Source: an uncultured Bacteroidota bacterium (GTDB lineage Bacteria; Bacteroidota; Bacteroidia; JABEUT01). From it: a DNA stretch of 64,000 bases. Shown here piece by piece: positions 54,791 to 63,342 of this stretch. The stretch is taken from the NCBI GenBank assembly GCA_903863935.1, contig CAIPDV010000080.1, positions 1 to 64,000 on the forward strand, given 5' to 3'. The notes under the pieces were generated by a model. That model saw only the letters and a list, made by a program, of their open reading frames with translations. It was not told the origin of the DNA and searched no databases. How positions within the stretch are numbered: position 1 is the stretch's first letter; every line of letters begins with the position of its first letter. The position numbers and the translations under genes were made by a program.

Positions 54791-57061
54791 TTATTTCCCT
54801 CTTGATTGTGCATCCACCACAGCAATGGTCACCATGTTCACGATTTCCCGCACGGAGCAACCCAATTGCAGAATGTGTGCAGGTTTTTTCATCCCTAAAA
54901 GGATAGGGCCAATGGCTTCCACATCGGCCAATTCCTGCATCATTTTATAAGCAATATTGCCAGAAACTAAATTTGGGAAAATAAGCGTATTTACGCTCTT
55001 ATTCATTAATTCGGAAAATGGGAATTGCTCTTTTAACAGATCATTGTTCAATGCAAAGTTAGCCTGAATATCGCCATCCACAATCATTCCAGGGTATTGG
55101 TCATGCAGTATTGAAACCGCTTTCGAAACTTTATCCGGAATATCTCCCTTCACAGAACCAAAGTTGGAATAAGAGAGCAATGCAATCCTTGGTACAATGT
55201 TAAATTGCTTCACACAGTTTGCAGTCAGCGTTGTTATTTCTGCAAGATCCTCTGCCGAAGGATCAATATTCATGGTAGTGTCAGCAAGGAAGAAAGGGCC
55301 TTTACGCGTAAGCAGAATATACATACCTGCCACCCTGTTCACTCCATGGCGCACGCCAATGGTTTCCAACGCTGCTCTAATCGGGTCAGCATATTTGCGT
55401 GTTATTCCGGAAATCATTGCATCAGCCACATCGGTTTCAATCATCATACCGCCGAAATAATTCCGGTCGCTCATCATTTTGCGGGCCTCAAATAGTGTAT
55501 ATCCTTTTCGCTTCCTTTTATCCCAGAAGGTCTGCCCGAAGTGATGGCGCCTGTCATGTTCTTCATCGCTGCGAGGGTCGATAATAGGAACGTCTTCAAG
55601 ATTCATCTTGTATTCCTTTATCAATCCTATTATTTTATTTTTATCACCTAAAAGTATTGGTTTTGCTATACCTTCATCCCTTACTTGTTCCGCCGCTTTC
55701 AGAATTTTATAATGGTCGGCTTCAGCGAAAACAACCCGTTTGGGGTTTTCCTTTGCTTTTGATGTTAGTCCTTTCAGCAAGTCATTATCCAGCCCTAAAC
55801 GTTTGGTTAATTCATGGCTGTACTCTTCCCAGTCTTGTATATTAATGCGTGCAACACCCGAATCAATTGCTGCTTTGGCAACCGCAGGCGGTACTGTAGT
55901 TATTAACCTTGGATCAATTGGTTTTGGAATAATATAATCAGGTCCGAAGGTAAGATGGCGTGAGCCATAGGCAAGATTCACCGACTCAGGTACAGGTTCT
56001 TTTGCAAGTCCTGCAATTGCATAAACCGCTGCCATCTTCATGGCTTCATTGATACGTTTCGCACGAACATCAAGTGCTCCTCTGAAAATAAAAGGGAACC
56101 CGAGTACATTATTCACCTGGTTAGGATAATCGGAACGTCCTGTTGCCATAATTACATCTTTACGAGCTGCAGTAGCTTCGGGGTATGAAATTTCAGGTGT
56201 TGGATTGGCAAGCGCAAAAACTATCGGCTTATCAGCCATGCCTTTCAGCATATCAGCAGTAACTACATTACCTTTAGAAAGGCCAATGAATACATCTGCG
56301 CCTTTCATTCCGGCCTTTAAATCTTTGGCTTTCTTATCGGAAATGAAAAATATTTTTTCTTCGGTCAAATCTTTACGATCCTTATCTATTAAGCCTTTGC
56401 TGTCGAACATCATTATGTTCTCACGCTTAGCACCGACAGCTATATAAAGGTGCGCGCAGGAAATAGCACTTGCTCCTGCTCCATTGATTACAATCTTTAC
56501 ATCTTCCAGTTTTTTACAGGCAATTTCTACGGCATTGAGGAGAGCTGCCGCCGAAATAATGGCAGTTCCATGCTGGTCGTCATGCATTACAGGAATATCC
56601 AACTCATCCCGAAGCCTTCGTTCAATTTCAAAACATTCAGGAGACTTAATATCTTCTAAATTAATTCCCCCGAATGTAGGAGCGATAGCTTTTACTGCAG
56701 CAATAAATTTTTCAGGGTCGGTCGCATCCACTTCAATATCGAACACATCAATATCAGCGAATATCTTAAACAGAATTCCTTTCCCTTCCATTACAGGTTT
56801 TGCCGCTTCCGGGCCAATGTTTCCAAGTCCCAGTACCGCAGTACCGTTACTTATTACTGCCACAAGGTTGCCTTTGATGGTGTATTTATACACATCATCT
56901 TTATTCTCTGCAATCCGCAGGCAAGGTTCTGCAACACCCGGCGAATACGCCAAGGAAAGGTCGCGTTGAGAACTATGTGGTTTGGTAGGAATTACCTCAA
57001 TTTTTCCGGGCCTCCCCATGGAGTGATATTCGAGTGCGTCTTCTGTGCTTATGTTTGCCAT
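54791..57061 (-). CDS. maeB: NADP-dependent malic enzyme with phosphotransacetylase-like domain
   Basis: A 756-residue two-domain protein. Residues 1-430 are malic enzyme: SLAYSPGVAEPCLRIA, the catalytic lysine region GKGILFKIFADIDVFDIEV, DDQHGTAIISAAALLNA, and the dinucleotide site INGAGASAISCAHL. Residues 430-756 resemble phosphate acetyltransferase (GRSDYP is in the first domain; RVVFAEADHYKILKAA, GRKYADPI... RKYADPIRAALETIG in the second), thought to act as a regulatory domain binding acetyl-CoA. It converts malate to pyruvate with NADPH. Length equals E. coli MaeB (759). It diverges from selD. Confidence 0.95.
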   Translation of the reverse strand: MANISTEDALEYHSMGRPGKIEVIPTKPHSSQRDLSLAYSPGVAEPCLRIAENKDDVYKYTIKGNLVAVISNGTAVLGLGNIGPEAAKPVMEGKGILFKIFADIDVFDIEVDATDPEKFIAAVKAIAPTFGGINLEDIKSPECFEIERRLRDELDIPVMHDDQHGTAIISAAALLNAVEIACKKLEDVKIVINGAGASAISCAHLYIAVGAKRENIMMFDSKGLIDKDRKDLTEEKIFFISDKKAKDLKAGMKGADVFIGLSKGNVVTADMLKGMADKPIVFALANPTPEISYPEATAARKDVIMATGRSDYPNQVNNVLGFPFIFRGALDVRAKRINEAMKMAAVYAIAGLAKEPVPESVNLAYGSRHLTFGPDYIIPKPIDPRLITTVPPAVAKAAIDSGVARINIQDWEEYSHELTKRLGLDNDLLKGLTSKAKENPKRVVFAEADHYKILKAAEQVRDEGIAKPILLGDKNKIIGLIKEYKMNLEDVPIIDPRSDEEHDRRHHFGQTFWDKRKRKGYTLFEARKMMSDRNYFGGMMIETDVADAMISGITRKYADPIRAALETIGVRHGVNRVAGMYILLTRKGPFFLADTTMNIDPSAEDLAEITTLTANCVKQFNIVPRIALLSYSNFGSVKGDIPDKVSKAVSILHDQYPGMIVDGDIQANFALNNDLLKEQFPFSELMNKSVNTLIFPNLVSGNIAYKMMQELADVEAIGPILLGMKKPAHILQLGCSVREIVNMVTIAVVDAQSRGK

Positions 57062-57128
57062 ATTCAGTTAAAAGTCATAAAGTTTTTAAAGTTCATACAA
57101 TCAAAACCATTACAGTTCTTTCAGTATG

Positions 57129-57136
57129 TATCTTTG
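57129..57136 (+). promoter_or_regulatory. Probable selD promoter (-7 box)
   Basis: TATCTTTG fits TAnnTTTG, 54 bases before the ATG at 57191. The -33 element is not clear. Confidence 0.4.
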
Positions 57137-57190
57137 TAGTCTGACAGACAAAATTAACAAAGTACACGGAAACCCATACATTAAGTAAAT

Positions 57191-58234
57191 ATGACTGATA
57201 TCATACGACTCACACAATACAGCCATGGCGCGGGCTGCGGCTGCAAAATATCCCCTAAAATACTTGACAATATTTTGCACTCTTCGTTGCCTAAAACAAC
57301 ATTTAAAAACCTGATTGTTGGGAACGAAAGTAAGGATGATGCGGCAGTATATGATATTGGTGGTGGCAAAGGAATCATTAGTACAACCGATTTTTTTATG
57401 CCTATAGTAGACGACCCTTTCACCTTCGGTAAGATAGCTTCAGCCAACGCAATCAGCGATATTTTTGCCATGGGTGGAACTCCTATGATGGCAATTGCAA
57501 TACTTGGTTGGCCTATTAATAAAGTGCCAATTGAAGCTGCGCAGCAAGTAATGGAAGGTGCCCGATCCACATGCGCTGAAATTAATATCCCGCTTGCTGG
57601 CGGCCATAGCATTGATGCACCGGAACCCATTTTCGGATTAGCAGTTACCGGAACTATTGATTTAATTCACTTGAAACGCAACGATACTGCCAAAGAAGGC
57701 GATTTACTTTATCTCACCAAACCCGTAGGTGTTGGAATATTAACCACTGCTGAAAAAAAAGGCATTCTTAAAAAAGAACATGAAGGGCTTGCTGCTTCGT
57801 TTATGATGAAATTAAATCAGATTGGAACAGCCTTGGGTCAAATAAAAGGTGTAAATGCTATGACTGATGTTACCGGGTTCGGGTTAATGGGCCATTTGCG
57901 CGAAATGTGCGAAGGAAGCGGTGTTTGTGCCACTATTCAGTTTAATAAAGTGAAACAGATTGCTAATTTGGCAGAGTATATAGCACAAGGCTCAATACCG
58001 GGAGGTACGCACCGTAACTGGGATAGTTATGGTTTATTTGTAAATCTGGCAGATGAAACCCAAAAAGCAATTTTGTGTGACCCGCAAACAAGCGGCGGTT
58101 TATTGATTGCCGTTAAACCAAGTGCCAGAAAAGAAGTGGAAGAGTTGCTTGCGAAAGAAGGCCTTTCAGAATTTGCTGAACCTATTGGCGAATTGAGAGA
58201 AAATACCGGGGGCACCTTAATAAATGTTGAATAA
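57191..58234 (+). CDS. selD: Selenide, water dikinase (selenophosphate synthetase)
   Basis: A 347-residue ATP enzyme that makes selenophosphate. [18 protein letters not shown] has Cys16, Cys18 and Lys19, equal to the active-site Cys17 and Lys20 of E. coli SelD; the first position is cysteine, not selenocysteine. [52 protein letters not shown] and [11 protein letters not shown] are diagnostic. No selA, selB or selU is in the window, so the use (selenoprotein or tRNA 2-selenouridine) cannot be read here. The next gene begins 32 bases later. Confidence 0.96.
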   Translation: MTDIIRLTQYSHGAGCGCKISPKILDNILHSSLPKTTFKNLIVGNESKDDAAVYDIGGGKGIISTTDFFMPIVDDPFTFGKIASANAISDIFAMGGTPMMAIAILGWPINKVPIEAAQQVMEGARSTCAEINIPLAGGHSIDAPEPIFGLAVTGTIDLIHLKRNDTAKEGDLLYLTKPVGVGILTTAEKKGILKKEHEGLAASFMMKLNQIGTALGQIKGVNAMTDVTGFGLMGHLREMCEGSGVCATIQFNKVKQIANLAEYIAQGSIPGGTHRNWDSYGLFVNLADETQKAILCDPQTSGGLLIAVKPSARKEVEELLAKEGLSEFAEPIGELRENTGGTLINVE

Positions 58235-58236
58235 AT

Positions 58237-58244
58237 TATCTTTG
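58237..58244 (+). promoter_or_regulatory. Possible -7 box before Fe-S protein gene
   Basis: TATCTTTG directly behind the selD stop, 22 bases before the ATG at 58267, fits TAnnTTTG. The gene may therefore have its own promoter besides read-through from selD. Confidence 0.4.
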
Positions 58245-58266
58245 CAAATACTGTATCCGATTTTAT

Positions 58267-59067
58267 ATGGCTGAAGAAGAAAAAATAGTTGTGCAGACAA
58301 TGGCCGAAATGACCGCCAAAGGAGAAATTCCGGAAGTGTTGTTTTGGGTGGGTTGCTCGGGAAGTTTTGATGACAGAGCAAAAAAAATTACTACTTCCAT
58401 AGTGCGTATTTTGCACAAAGCAGGAATAAAATTTGCAGTGCTTGGCACCGAAGAAAGTTGTACGGGTGATCCTGCCAAGAGAGCCGGAAACGAATTCCTC
58501 TTTCAGATGCAGGCAATAAATAATATTACTATTCTGAATGGTTACAACGTGAAAAAAATTGTGACCGGATGCCCTCACTGTTTCAATACTATTAAGAACG
58601 AATACCCATCTCTTGGCGGCACATACGAGGTAATGCATCACACCGAGTTTATTAAAAACTTGCTTGATTCAGGCAGAATAAAAATTGAAGGCGGTTCCTT
58701 TAAAGGCAAAAAAATTGTTTTCCATGACCCTTGTTATTTAGGCCGTGGCAATGATATATACGAAGCCCCACGCGAAGTGATATTGAAATTAGACACTATG
58801 CTTGCCGAAATGAAACGCAGCAAAGAAAAAAGTTTTTGTTGCGGCGCAGGTGGAGCGCAAATGTTTAAAGAAGCTGAAAAAGGAAACAAAGAAGTAAATA
58901 TAGAACGCACCGAAGAAGCCCTCACTACCTCTCCAGAGGTAATAGCAACAGCCTGCCCTTTTTGCATGACCATGATGACCGACGGCATAAAACATTTTAA
59001 CAAAGAACAAGAGGTTAAGGTGTTGGATGTGGCGGAATTGGTTGCTGAGGGGATTGGGAAGAGTTAA
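58267..59067 (+). CDS. CCG-domain (heterodisulfide reductase-related) iron-sulfur protein
   Basis: A 266-residue protein with two cysteine-rich CCG domains. First: GCSGSFDDR, EESCTGDPAKR, TGCPHCFNT. Second: HDPCYLGRGN, FCCGAGGAQMF, TACPFCMTM. Such domains bind a noncubane [4Fe-4S] cluster and occur in HdrB, glycolate oxidase GlcF and LutA/LldE-type subunits. In many Bacteroidetes it stands beside a second ferredoxin-like subunit; none is here. Redox partner unknown. Its stop lies one base from the stop of the convergent gene. Confidence 0.88.
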   Translation: MAEEEKIVVQTMAEMTAKGEIPEVLFWVGCSGSFDDRAKKITTSIVRILHKAGIKFAVLGTEESCTGDPAKRAGNEFLFQMQAINNITILNGYNVKKIVTGCPHCFNTIKNEYPSLGGTYEVMHHTEFIKNLLDSGRIKIEGGSFKGKKIVFHDPCYLGRGNDIYEAPREVILKLDTMLAEMKRSKEKSFCCGAGGAQMFKEAEKGNKEVNIERTEEALTTSPEVIATACPFCMTMMTDGIKHFNKEQEVKVLDVAELVAEGIGKS

Positions 59068-59068
59068 G

Positions 59069-60562
59069 TTATACTGAGATTGGCCCAACAATATCAATAA
59101 AATCATACTTAAGTTCATCTGCTGACAAGTTTTTTATTTTGATGTCCCTGGCTGTTTTTAGTATTGTATTTTCTAACATCTCAGTATAAAATCTTGAGAT
59201 TCCAAGAACATGGATAATTTGTATATCTCGTTCAAATTTTGGGATTGAATTAATAAAATATGGAGCTTGATTAATAATATCTGGATCGATATTTAATGCA
59301 ATTAGCTTTTCTATAATTTTCACTTTTATTTTTTCAAGTAAGTCAAGATTAATTGTAAGATACCATTGCTCCAAGGAAAGTATTTCAATATAGTGCTGTT
59401 TTTTCTCTCGATATTGAAAATCCAGATATTTCCCTGATTTATAATCAATGAATGTTTTGTATATTTTGACTATATAATCGGAAATAGTTTTAATGTCATC
59501 TTTAATCCCATCCTCAAAATTAAGTTCTATTTTAGATTTTAACTGCATTCTCTTTGCCTTACATTCATAAAAAACCACAGCATTTTCATCCTCGATTATC
59601 CAATCTGAAGATTTATTCATTCCATTATTATAAACGAATTCAGGATAGACTTTGAATTTTTCAGGGATATTAGCTTTTTTTATTATATACCCAGTGTATT
59701 CCTCAAATGAATGCCCTATTGCATTGGAATAACTACTTTCATTTGTAGCAATTAAATGATAGAAGACACCATTAGTAACTTGTTCATAGAAAAGCGTTGT
59801 AAAAGGGCAATAAATCTGATCGCCATCTTTTACTAACGGAGTTTTTTTTAATGGATTATAGCAATAAAATATTCTCTCATCGTACTTTTTGTTTTTTTTT
59901 ATTTCTTCTTTTAACTTATGGAATTCTACTGAATATAAGTATATAAATTTTTGGAGATTTTCATCAGATACTGTTTGGATATAAGATACAAAAGGTCCGT
60001 TCCAAATAATATTATTCATAAAAAACCCAATCAATGTATATGAAATCTTATAAAATTCAATTGGCTCCATTCCAAAATATTCGACAAAAATTGGTTTGAC
60101 TTCAGGGTGATTATGCACCCTAAAATATCTATATATAGAAAACATATCCATATCTTGTTGCCATGGAAATTGACGATGCTCCAGTCGAAATAGTTCTTGG
60201 AAGAAATTTTCTCGGCTCGTAAGAATGAGTTTATCAATTCCATCGTTTAAATCCCTAAGTGAATTAATTAATAATGTAAGTTGGTCGGGGTTCAGTACTG
60301 TTTGGGTTCCTTTATTATCTGAATATAAAATTGCTTCGGTAAGGATAAATTCAAGCTCCCATTCGGTGACTCCATATATCCGCCTAATATTTCTGTCTGT
60401 TGTTTCCTGAAAGGCTTTTGTTCGTGGTATGCTAGGAGGTAATTCTTTGTCATATTGAAGATTATTTACCATTGCCCAAGCATAAAAAAACGTGTCCAGT
60501 AGATAATAGTTTTTTATTAACTCTTGAAATGGAAAATATAAAGCGTATATTTTATCTTTCAT
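59069..60562 (-). CDS. Orphan protein with PD-(D/E)XK nuclease-like motif
   Basis: About 497 residues, not recognised as a named family. The N-terminal 240 residues are mostly helical and aromatic-rich. In the second half (numbering from a GTG three codons upstream of the ATG), HSFEEYTGYII (Glu290/291), KSSDWIIEDENAVVFYECKAKRM (Asp323, then Glu336-x-Lys338) has the spacing of the PD-(D/E)XK core seen in restriction-type nucleases. Nuclease activity is inferred from this motif alone. Two 60-base lines counted by hand had about 22 and 25 percent G+C, against 50 percent in the gene next door, which suggests recent transfer. It stands alone, without a methylase or helicase neighbour; a solitary defence or housekeeping nuclease is possible. 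Confidence 0.65.
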   Translation of the reverse strand: MKDKIYALYFPFQELIKNYYLLDTFFYAWAMVNNLQYDKELPPSIPRTKAFQETTDRNIRRIYGVTEWELEFILTEAILYSDNKGTQTVLNPDQLTLLINSLRDLNDGIDKLILTSRENFFQELFRLEHRQFPWQQDMDMFSIYRYFRVHNHPEVKPIFVEYFGMEPIEFYKISYTLIGFFMNNIIWNGPFVSYIQTVSDENLQKFIYLYSVEFHKLKEEIKKNKKYDERIFYCYNPLKKTPLVKDGDQIYCPFTTLFYEQVTNGVFYHLIATNESSYSNAIGHSFEEYTGYIIKKANIPEKFKVYPEFVYNNGMNKSSDWIIEDENAVVFYECKAKRMQLKSKIELNFEDGIKDDIKTISDYIVKIYKTFIDYKSGKYLDFQYREKKQHYIEILSLEQWYLTINLDLLEKIKVKIIEKLIALNIDPDIINQAPYFINSIPKFERDIQIIHVLGISRFYTEMLENTILKTARDIKIKNLSADELKYDFIDIVGPISV

Positions 60563-60621
60563 ATCATTCACGACTCTAATATAACTCTTAATTTTGTCTT
60601 TTATTTAAATATATTAAAGAC

Positions 60622-61170
60622 ATGCCCTTACCCACCCTCTCCGTCCGCGAAATAGAAAAGTCTGATATTGAATTACTGGTCAAGTATTGGCTGGAATCGG
60701 ATGAGGCGCATCATGCGGGCATGGGTGTTGACCCAACCAAAATCCCGGATGAAAAAGCATGGCGGTTGATGTTATCGAAACAATTAAATCAGCCTTATAA
60801 AGAAAAATTATCGTATTGTATAATTTGGGAAGTAGATGGAAAAGCTATGGGCCATTGCAATATCAATCCGGTTGTTTTTGGAGAAGAAGCATTCATCCAT
60901 TTGCATCTTTGGCATCTAAATTCCCGGCAGAAAGGAATAGGTTCAGAATTAGTAAAAATGACGCTACCTTACTTCTTCAATAATATGCAATTGAAGAAAA
61001 TTTATTGCGAGCCTTATGCCCTGAATCCTGCACCAAACAAGACTCTACCGAAACTGGGTTTTGAGTTTGTAAAAGAATATACCACTATTCCCGGCTCATT
61101 GAATTTTGAACAACCGGTGCGGAGATGGGAACTGAGCCTGGAAAAATTCAATAAAATGAATCTGGCATGA
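60622..61170 (+). CDS. GNAT family N-acetyltransferase
   Basis: A 182-residue acetyltransferase-fold protein. LSVREIEKSDIELLVKYW opens the fold, IWEVDGKAMGHCNINPV gives strands 2-4, and HLWHLNSRQKGIGSELVKMTLPYFFNN holds the acetyl-CoA loop (RQKGIGSE). LGFEFVKEYTTIP completes the fold. Substrate unknown. It overlaps the next gene by four bases (ATGA), which indicates translational coupling. Confidence 0.88.
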   Translation: MPLPTLSVREIEKSDIELLVKYWLESDEAHHAGMGVDPTKIPDEKAWRLMLSKQLNQPYKEKLSYCIIWEVDGKAMGHCNINPVVFGEEAFIHLHLWHLNSRQKGIGSELVKMTLPYFFNNMQLKKIYCEPYALNPAPNKTLPKLGFEFVKEYTTIPGSLNFEQPVRRWELSLEKFNKMNLA

Positions 61171-61595
61171 CCCGCATCAATGCAGGTATTCCGCCCAACG
61201 TATTAACCGACCAACATTTGCTGGCAGAACATCGCGAGATTAAAAGATTACCTGCTGTGTTTGCCAAAAATCCTAATCCAGTAGGCATTCCAAAGGAATT
61301 TACACTTGGTACTGGCCATGTAAAATTCTTTTTAGATAAAGGAAAATATACCTTGGATCGGTACAAATTAATTTATGCAGAGTGTGTAAAACGCGGATTT
61401 GAAATTACCAACTATAGCCTGAATTGGGAGATATATAAACAGCATCCTAAATTCAATAAAGACTATAAAGAAACGAATGAAGCAGTAGAATTACTGGTTG
61501 AAAGAATTACCGAAAGGCTTAATGGCAGCAAGCAAAAGCCCAGGTTTTACAAAAAAGAAATTGCTGTGCCTGCGGCAATAAAAAAATTACTCTAG
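61167..61595 (+). CDS. Pyrimidine dimer DNA glycosylase, T4 endonuclease V (DenV) homologue
   Basis: A 142-residue protein very close in pattern to phage T4 endonuclease V, which incises DNA at UV-induced cyclobutane dimers. MTRINAGIPPNVLTDQHLLAEHREIKRLPAVF matches the T4 opening; Thr2 (nucleophile after Met removal) and Glu24 (equal to T4 Glu23) are present. FTLGTGHVKFFLDKGKYTLDRYKLIYAECVKRGFEI matches the core, and KPRFYKKEIAVP equals the T4 WYKYYG tail. Such homologues occur in scattered bacteria and viruses. Overlaps the GNAT gene by four bases. Confidence 0.92.
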   Translation: MTRINAGIPPNVLTDQHLLAEHREIKRLPAVFAKNPNPVGIPKEFTLGTGHVKFFLDKGKYTLDRYKLIYAECVKRGFEITNYSLNWEIYKQHPKFNKDYKETNEAVELLVERITERLNGSKQKPRFYKKEIAVPAAIKKLL

Positions 61596-61641
61596 TGAAA
61601 ATATTGTGCTCAATATTTTTTCACTTTTAGTTTTTCACTTA

Positions 61642-62178
61642 TTACATCATCCCCATAATAAACTGCCACACCCCGACAAGCGATAAGGCCATGGCACAAA
61701 ACCATAGGAACCGTTTATCCGTTAGCATAGAAATTGCAGATATTGCAATTGATATCTGGAAAAAAGTAACCGCAGTGGCAAGAGTTTTATAGCTTTCGAG
61801 GTTTTCTTTCGACTCTTTCTCTGATTCCGTAGCTTCTTTAAAAATCTCTGTCTGATCTTCCTTATACTGTGCCAGTTTTTCTTTCAACTTGTCAGAATCA
61901 GCAGGTTTATTGAGCAACATGTTTTCAACAATGTCATACTTTATTCCTTTGCTTTGGTAGTGCGCCCATTGATCGGTCGATTTAATTTGGGAAATCATAG
62001 CTTCATTGGAATGATGCCCAGCCTGCAAACTGCTTACCGCAGCAAGCACTGCCATTATTGCAGTAGAAACCGCCAGGTAAATAGTCCAGCCTTTTTTCTT
62101 TAGTTTGTGTTCGGCTTCTTCAATTTTTTCCGAAATAGTTTCGTGCAAGTGTTCTGTGGGTACCTCTGGTTCTTCCAT
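61642..62178 (-). CDS. DUF4337 family membrane protein
   Basis: A 178-residue protein with one helix near 31-50 (WTIYLAVSTAIMAVLAAVSSLQAG), a long charged coiled-coil-like stretch (about 60-125, KEKLAQYKEDQTEIFKEATESEKESKENLES), and a C-terminal helix pair (131-178). SSLQAGHHSNEAMISQIKSTDQWAHYQSKGIK is the DUF4337 signature. Function unknown. It diverges from RNase HI. Confidence 0.85.
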   Translation of the reverse strand: MEEPEVPTEHLHETISEKIEEAEHKLKKKGWTIYLAVSTAIMAVLAAVSSLQAGHHSNEAMISQIKSTDQWAHYQSKGIKYDIVENMLLNKPADSDKLKEKLAQYKEDQTEIFKEATESEKESKENLESYKTLATAVTFFQISIAISAISMLTDKRFLWFCAMALSLVGVWQFIMGMM

Positions 62179-62196
62179 ATCTAAGTTTAAAGAATG

Positions 62197-62279
62197 TAAA
62201 GTTAATAAAGTTTGTAAATTCAGAAAGAAATCTTGTATTCAGTTTGGCCCAAACAACTTTATGAACTTTATTACCTTTA
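62197..62279. repeat. AATAAAGTT inverted repeat
   Basis: GTAAAGTTAATAAAGTT at 62197-62213 is matched by AACTTTATTACCTTTAC at 62263-62279 in inverted form with one mismatch. It fills the gap between DUF4337 and RNase HI. A related phrase, CATAAAGTTTTTAAAGTTCAT, lies at 57076-57095 before selD. Confidence 0.6.
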
Positions 62280-62296
62280 CGAACTTTATAAAGTAC

Positions 62297-62758
62297 GTGG
62301 CTAAAGTTATAATTTATACAGATGGCGCATCTCAGGGCAATCCCGGCCCGGGAGGCTTTGGTGTTGTAATGCTTTCGGGCACTAAGAGGAAAGAAATCTC
62401 CCAGGGTTTCAGGCTAACAACCAACAACCGAATGGAATTACTGAGCGTGATTGTTGCCCTGGAAGCCATGAAACAACCTCAAATGGATATTACCATATTT
62501 AGTGATTCACGCTATGTGGTAGATTCAGTAAGCAAGGGCTGGGTTTTTGGATGGAGTAAGAAAAACTTTCATGGTAAAAAAAACGTGGACCTGTGGAAAC
62601 GCTTTCTGCTTGTATATCCGACTCAAAAAATAAAATTTGTTTGGGTGAAAGGACATGCTGCAAATGTAGAGAATGAACGCTGTGATGTATTAGCTGTAGC
62701 CGCTGCCCAATCAAGGCATTTACATGTGGACGAGGGTTATGAAAGATCGCAGGATTGA
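62297..62758 (+). CDS. rnhA: Ribonuclease HI
   Basis: About 153 residues. It degrades the RNA strand of RNA-DNA hybrids. The catalytic carboxylates are visible: Asp9 in IYTDGASQGNPGPGG, Glu47 in NNRMELLSV, Asp70 in FSDSRYVVD and Asp130 in ERCDVLA, with His120 in VKGHAAN. KGWVFGWSKKNFHGKKNVDLW is the usual basic handle. The start is uncertain: GTG at 62297 aligns with the family N terminus (VAKVIIYTDG); an ATG at 62261 would add 12 residues that overlap an AT-rich repeat. Confidence 0.93.
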   Translation: MAKVIIYTDGASQGNPGPGGFGVVMLSGTKRKEISQGFRLTTNNRMELLSVIVALEAMKQPQMDITIFSDSRYVVDSVSKGWVFGWSKKNFHGKKNVDLWKRFLLVYPTQKIKFVWVKGHAANVENERCDVLAVAAAQSRHLHVDEGYERSQD

Positions 62759-62767
62759 AGACCTCAC

Positions 62768-62787
62768 TCCTGACGCTTCGGTCAGGA
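62768..62787. terminator. Hairpin between convergent rnhA and gldI
   Basis: TCCTGAC (62768-62774) pairs with GTCAGGA (62781-62787) around GCTTCG. It is in the 39-base gap between two convergent stops, a fitting place for a bidirectional terminator, but lacks a clear T-run. Confidence 0.45.
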
Positions 62788-62797
62788 CTTAAAGCCA

Positions 62798-63334
62798 TTA
62801 AGGTTTATCCTGAAGTTTTAAAAGCGTAATATCATAAATAACTACAGAACTGGGTGGGATCTTATCCCTATCCCCCGCTATTCCCTGAGCTAAAAAAGAT
62901 GGAATAATAAATAACCCTTTATCTCCTTTGTGCATTAATTCGACGGCTTGGTGCACTCCGCTCTCAACATCATCTTTACCTACTCGAAATTCACGCGGAC
63001 CATCCTTTTTTGAATCATAACAAAGCGTTCCATCCATTAAACTTATTGTATATGCAATCTGTGCATAGTTGCCTACTTTGGCAATGTCTCCGGTACCATG
63101 TTCATAAATCATATAGCGGATGCCAGTTGAAGTTGCTGCCATGTTGTAATTATGGAGCTTAATATATTGATTGATCTCATCGGTTTCCTGGCGGATAAAT
63201 TTCTGCTGCGATGGAATTAATTGTTTATTAACTTCCTGTGCGTTTGGCAAAGGCTTTAGATTATCATCTTGCTGCGGGTTATGACAGCCGGAGAATGAAA
63301 AGATAAAAATAAGTGATAGAAAAAGACGTACCAT
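62798..63334 (-). CDS. gldI: Gliding motility-associated FKBP-type peptidyl-prolyl isomerase GldI
   Basis: A 178-residue lipoprotein (lipobox FSGC, Cys17). After a charged region (to about residue 65) comes an FKBP fold: YMIYEHGTGDIAKVGNYAQIAYTISLMDGTLCYDSKKDGPREFRVGKDDVESGVHQAVELMHKGDKGLFIIPSFLAQG. GldI helps fold gliding/T9SS proteins in the periplasm. Position next to nrnA matches the arrangement in flavobacteria. It starts eight bases after nrnA's stop. A general periplasmic FKBP is the alternative reading. Confidence 0.85.
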   Translation of the reverse strand: MVRLFLSLIFIFSFSGCHNPQQDDNLKPLPNAQEVNKQLIPSQQKFIRQETDEINQYIKLHNYNMAATSTGIRYMIYEHGTGDIAKVGNYAQIAYTISLMDGTLCYDSKKDGPREFRVGKDDVESGVHQAVELMHKGDKGLFIIPSFLAQGIAGDRDKIPPSSVVIYDITLLKLQDKP

Positions 63335-63342
63335 TAGTAAGG

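Noticed and set aside
58027-58641. 204-codon minus-strand frame opposite selD and the Fe-S protein gene
   Set aside because: Both plus-strand genes here have diagnostic motifs; the antisense frame shows no family features and starts within the Fe-S gene.
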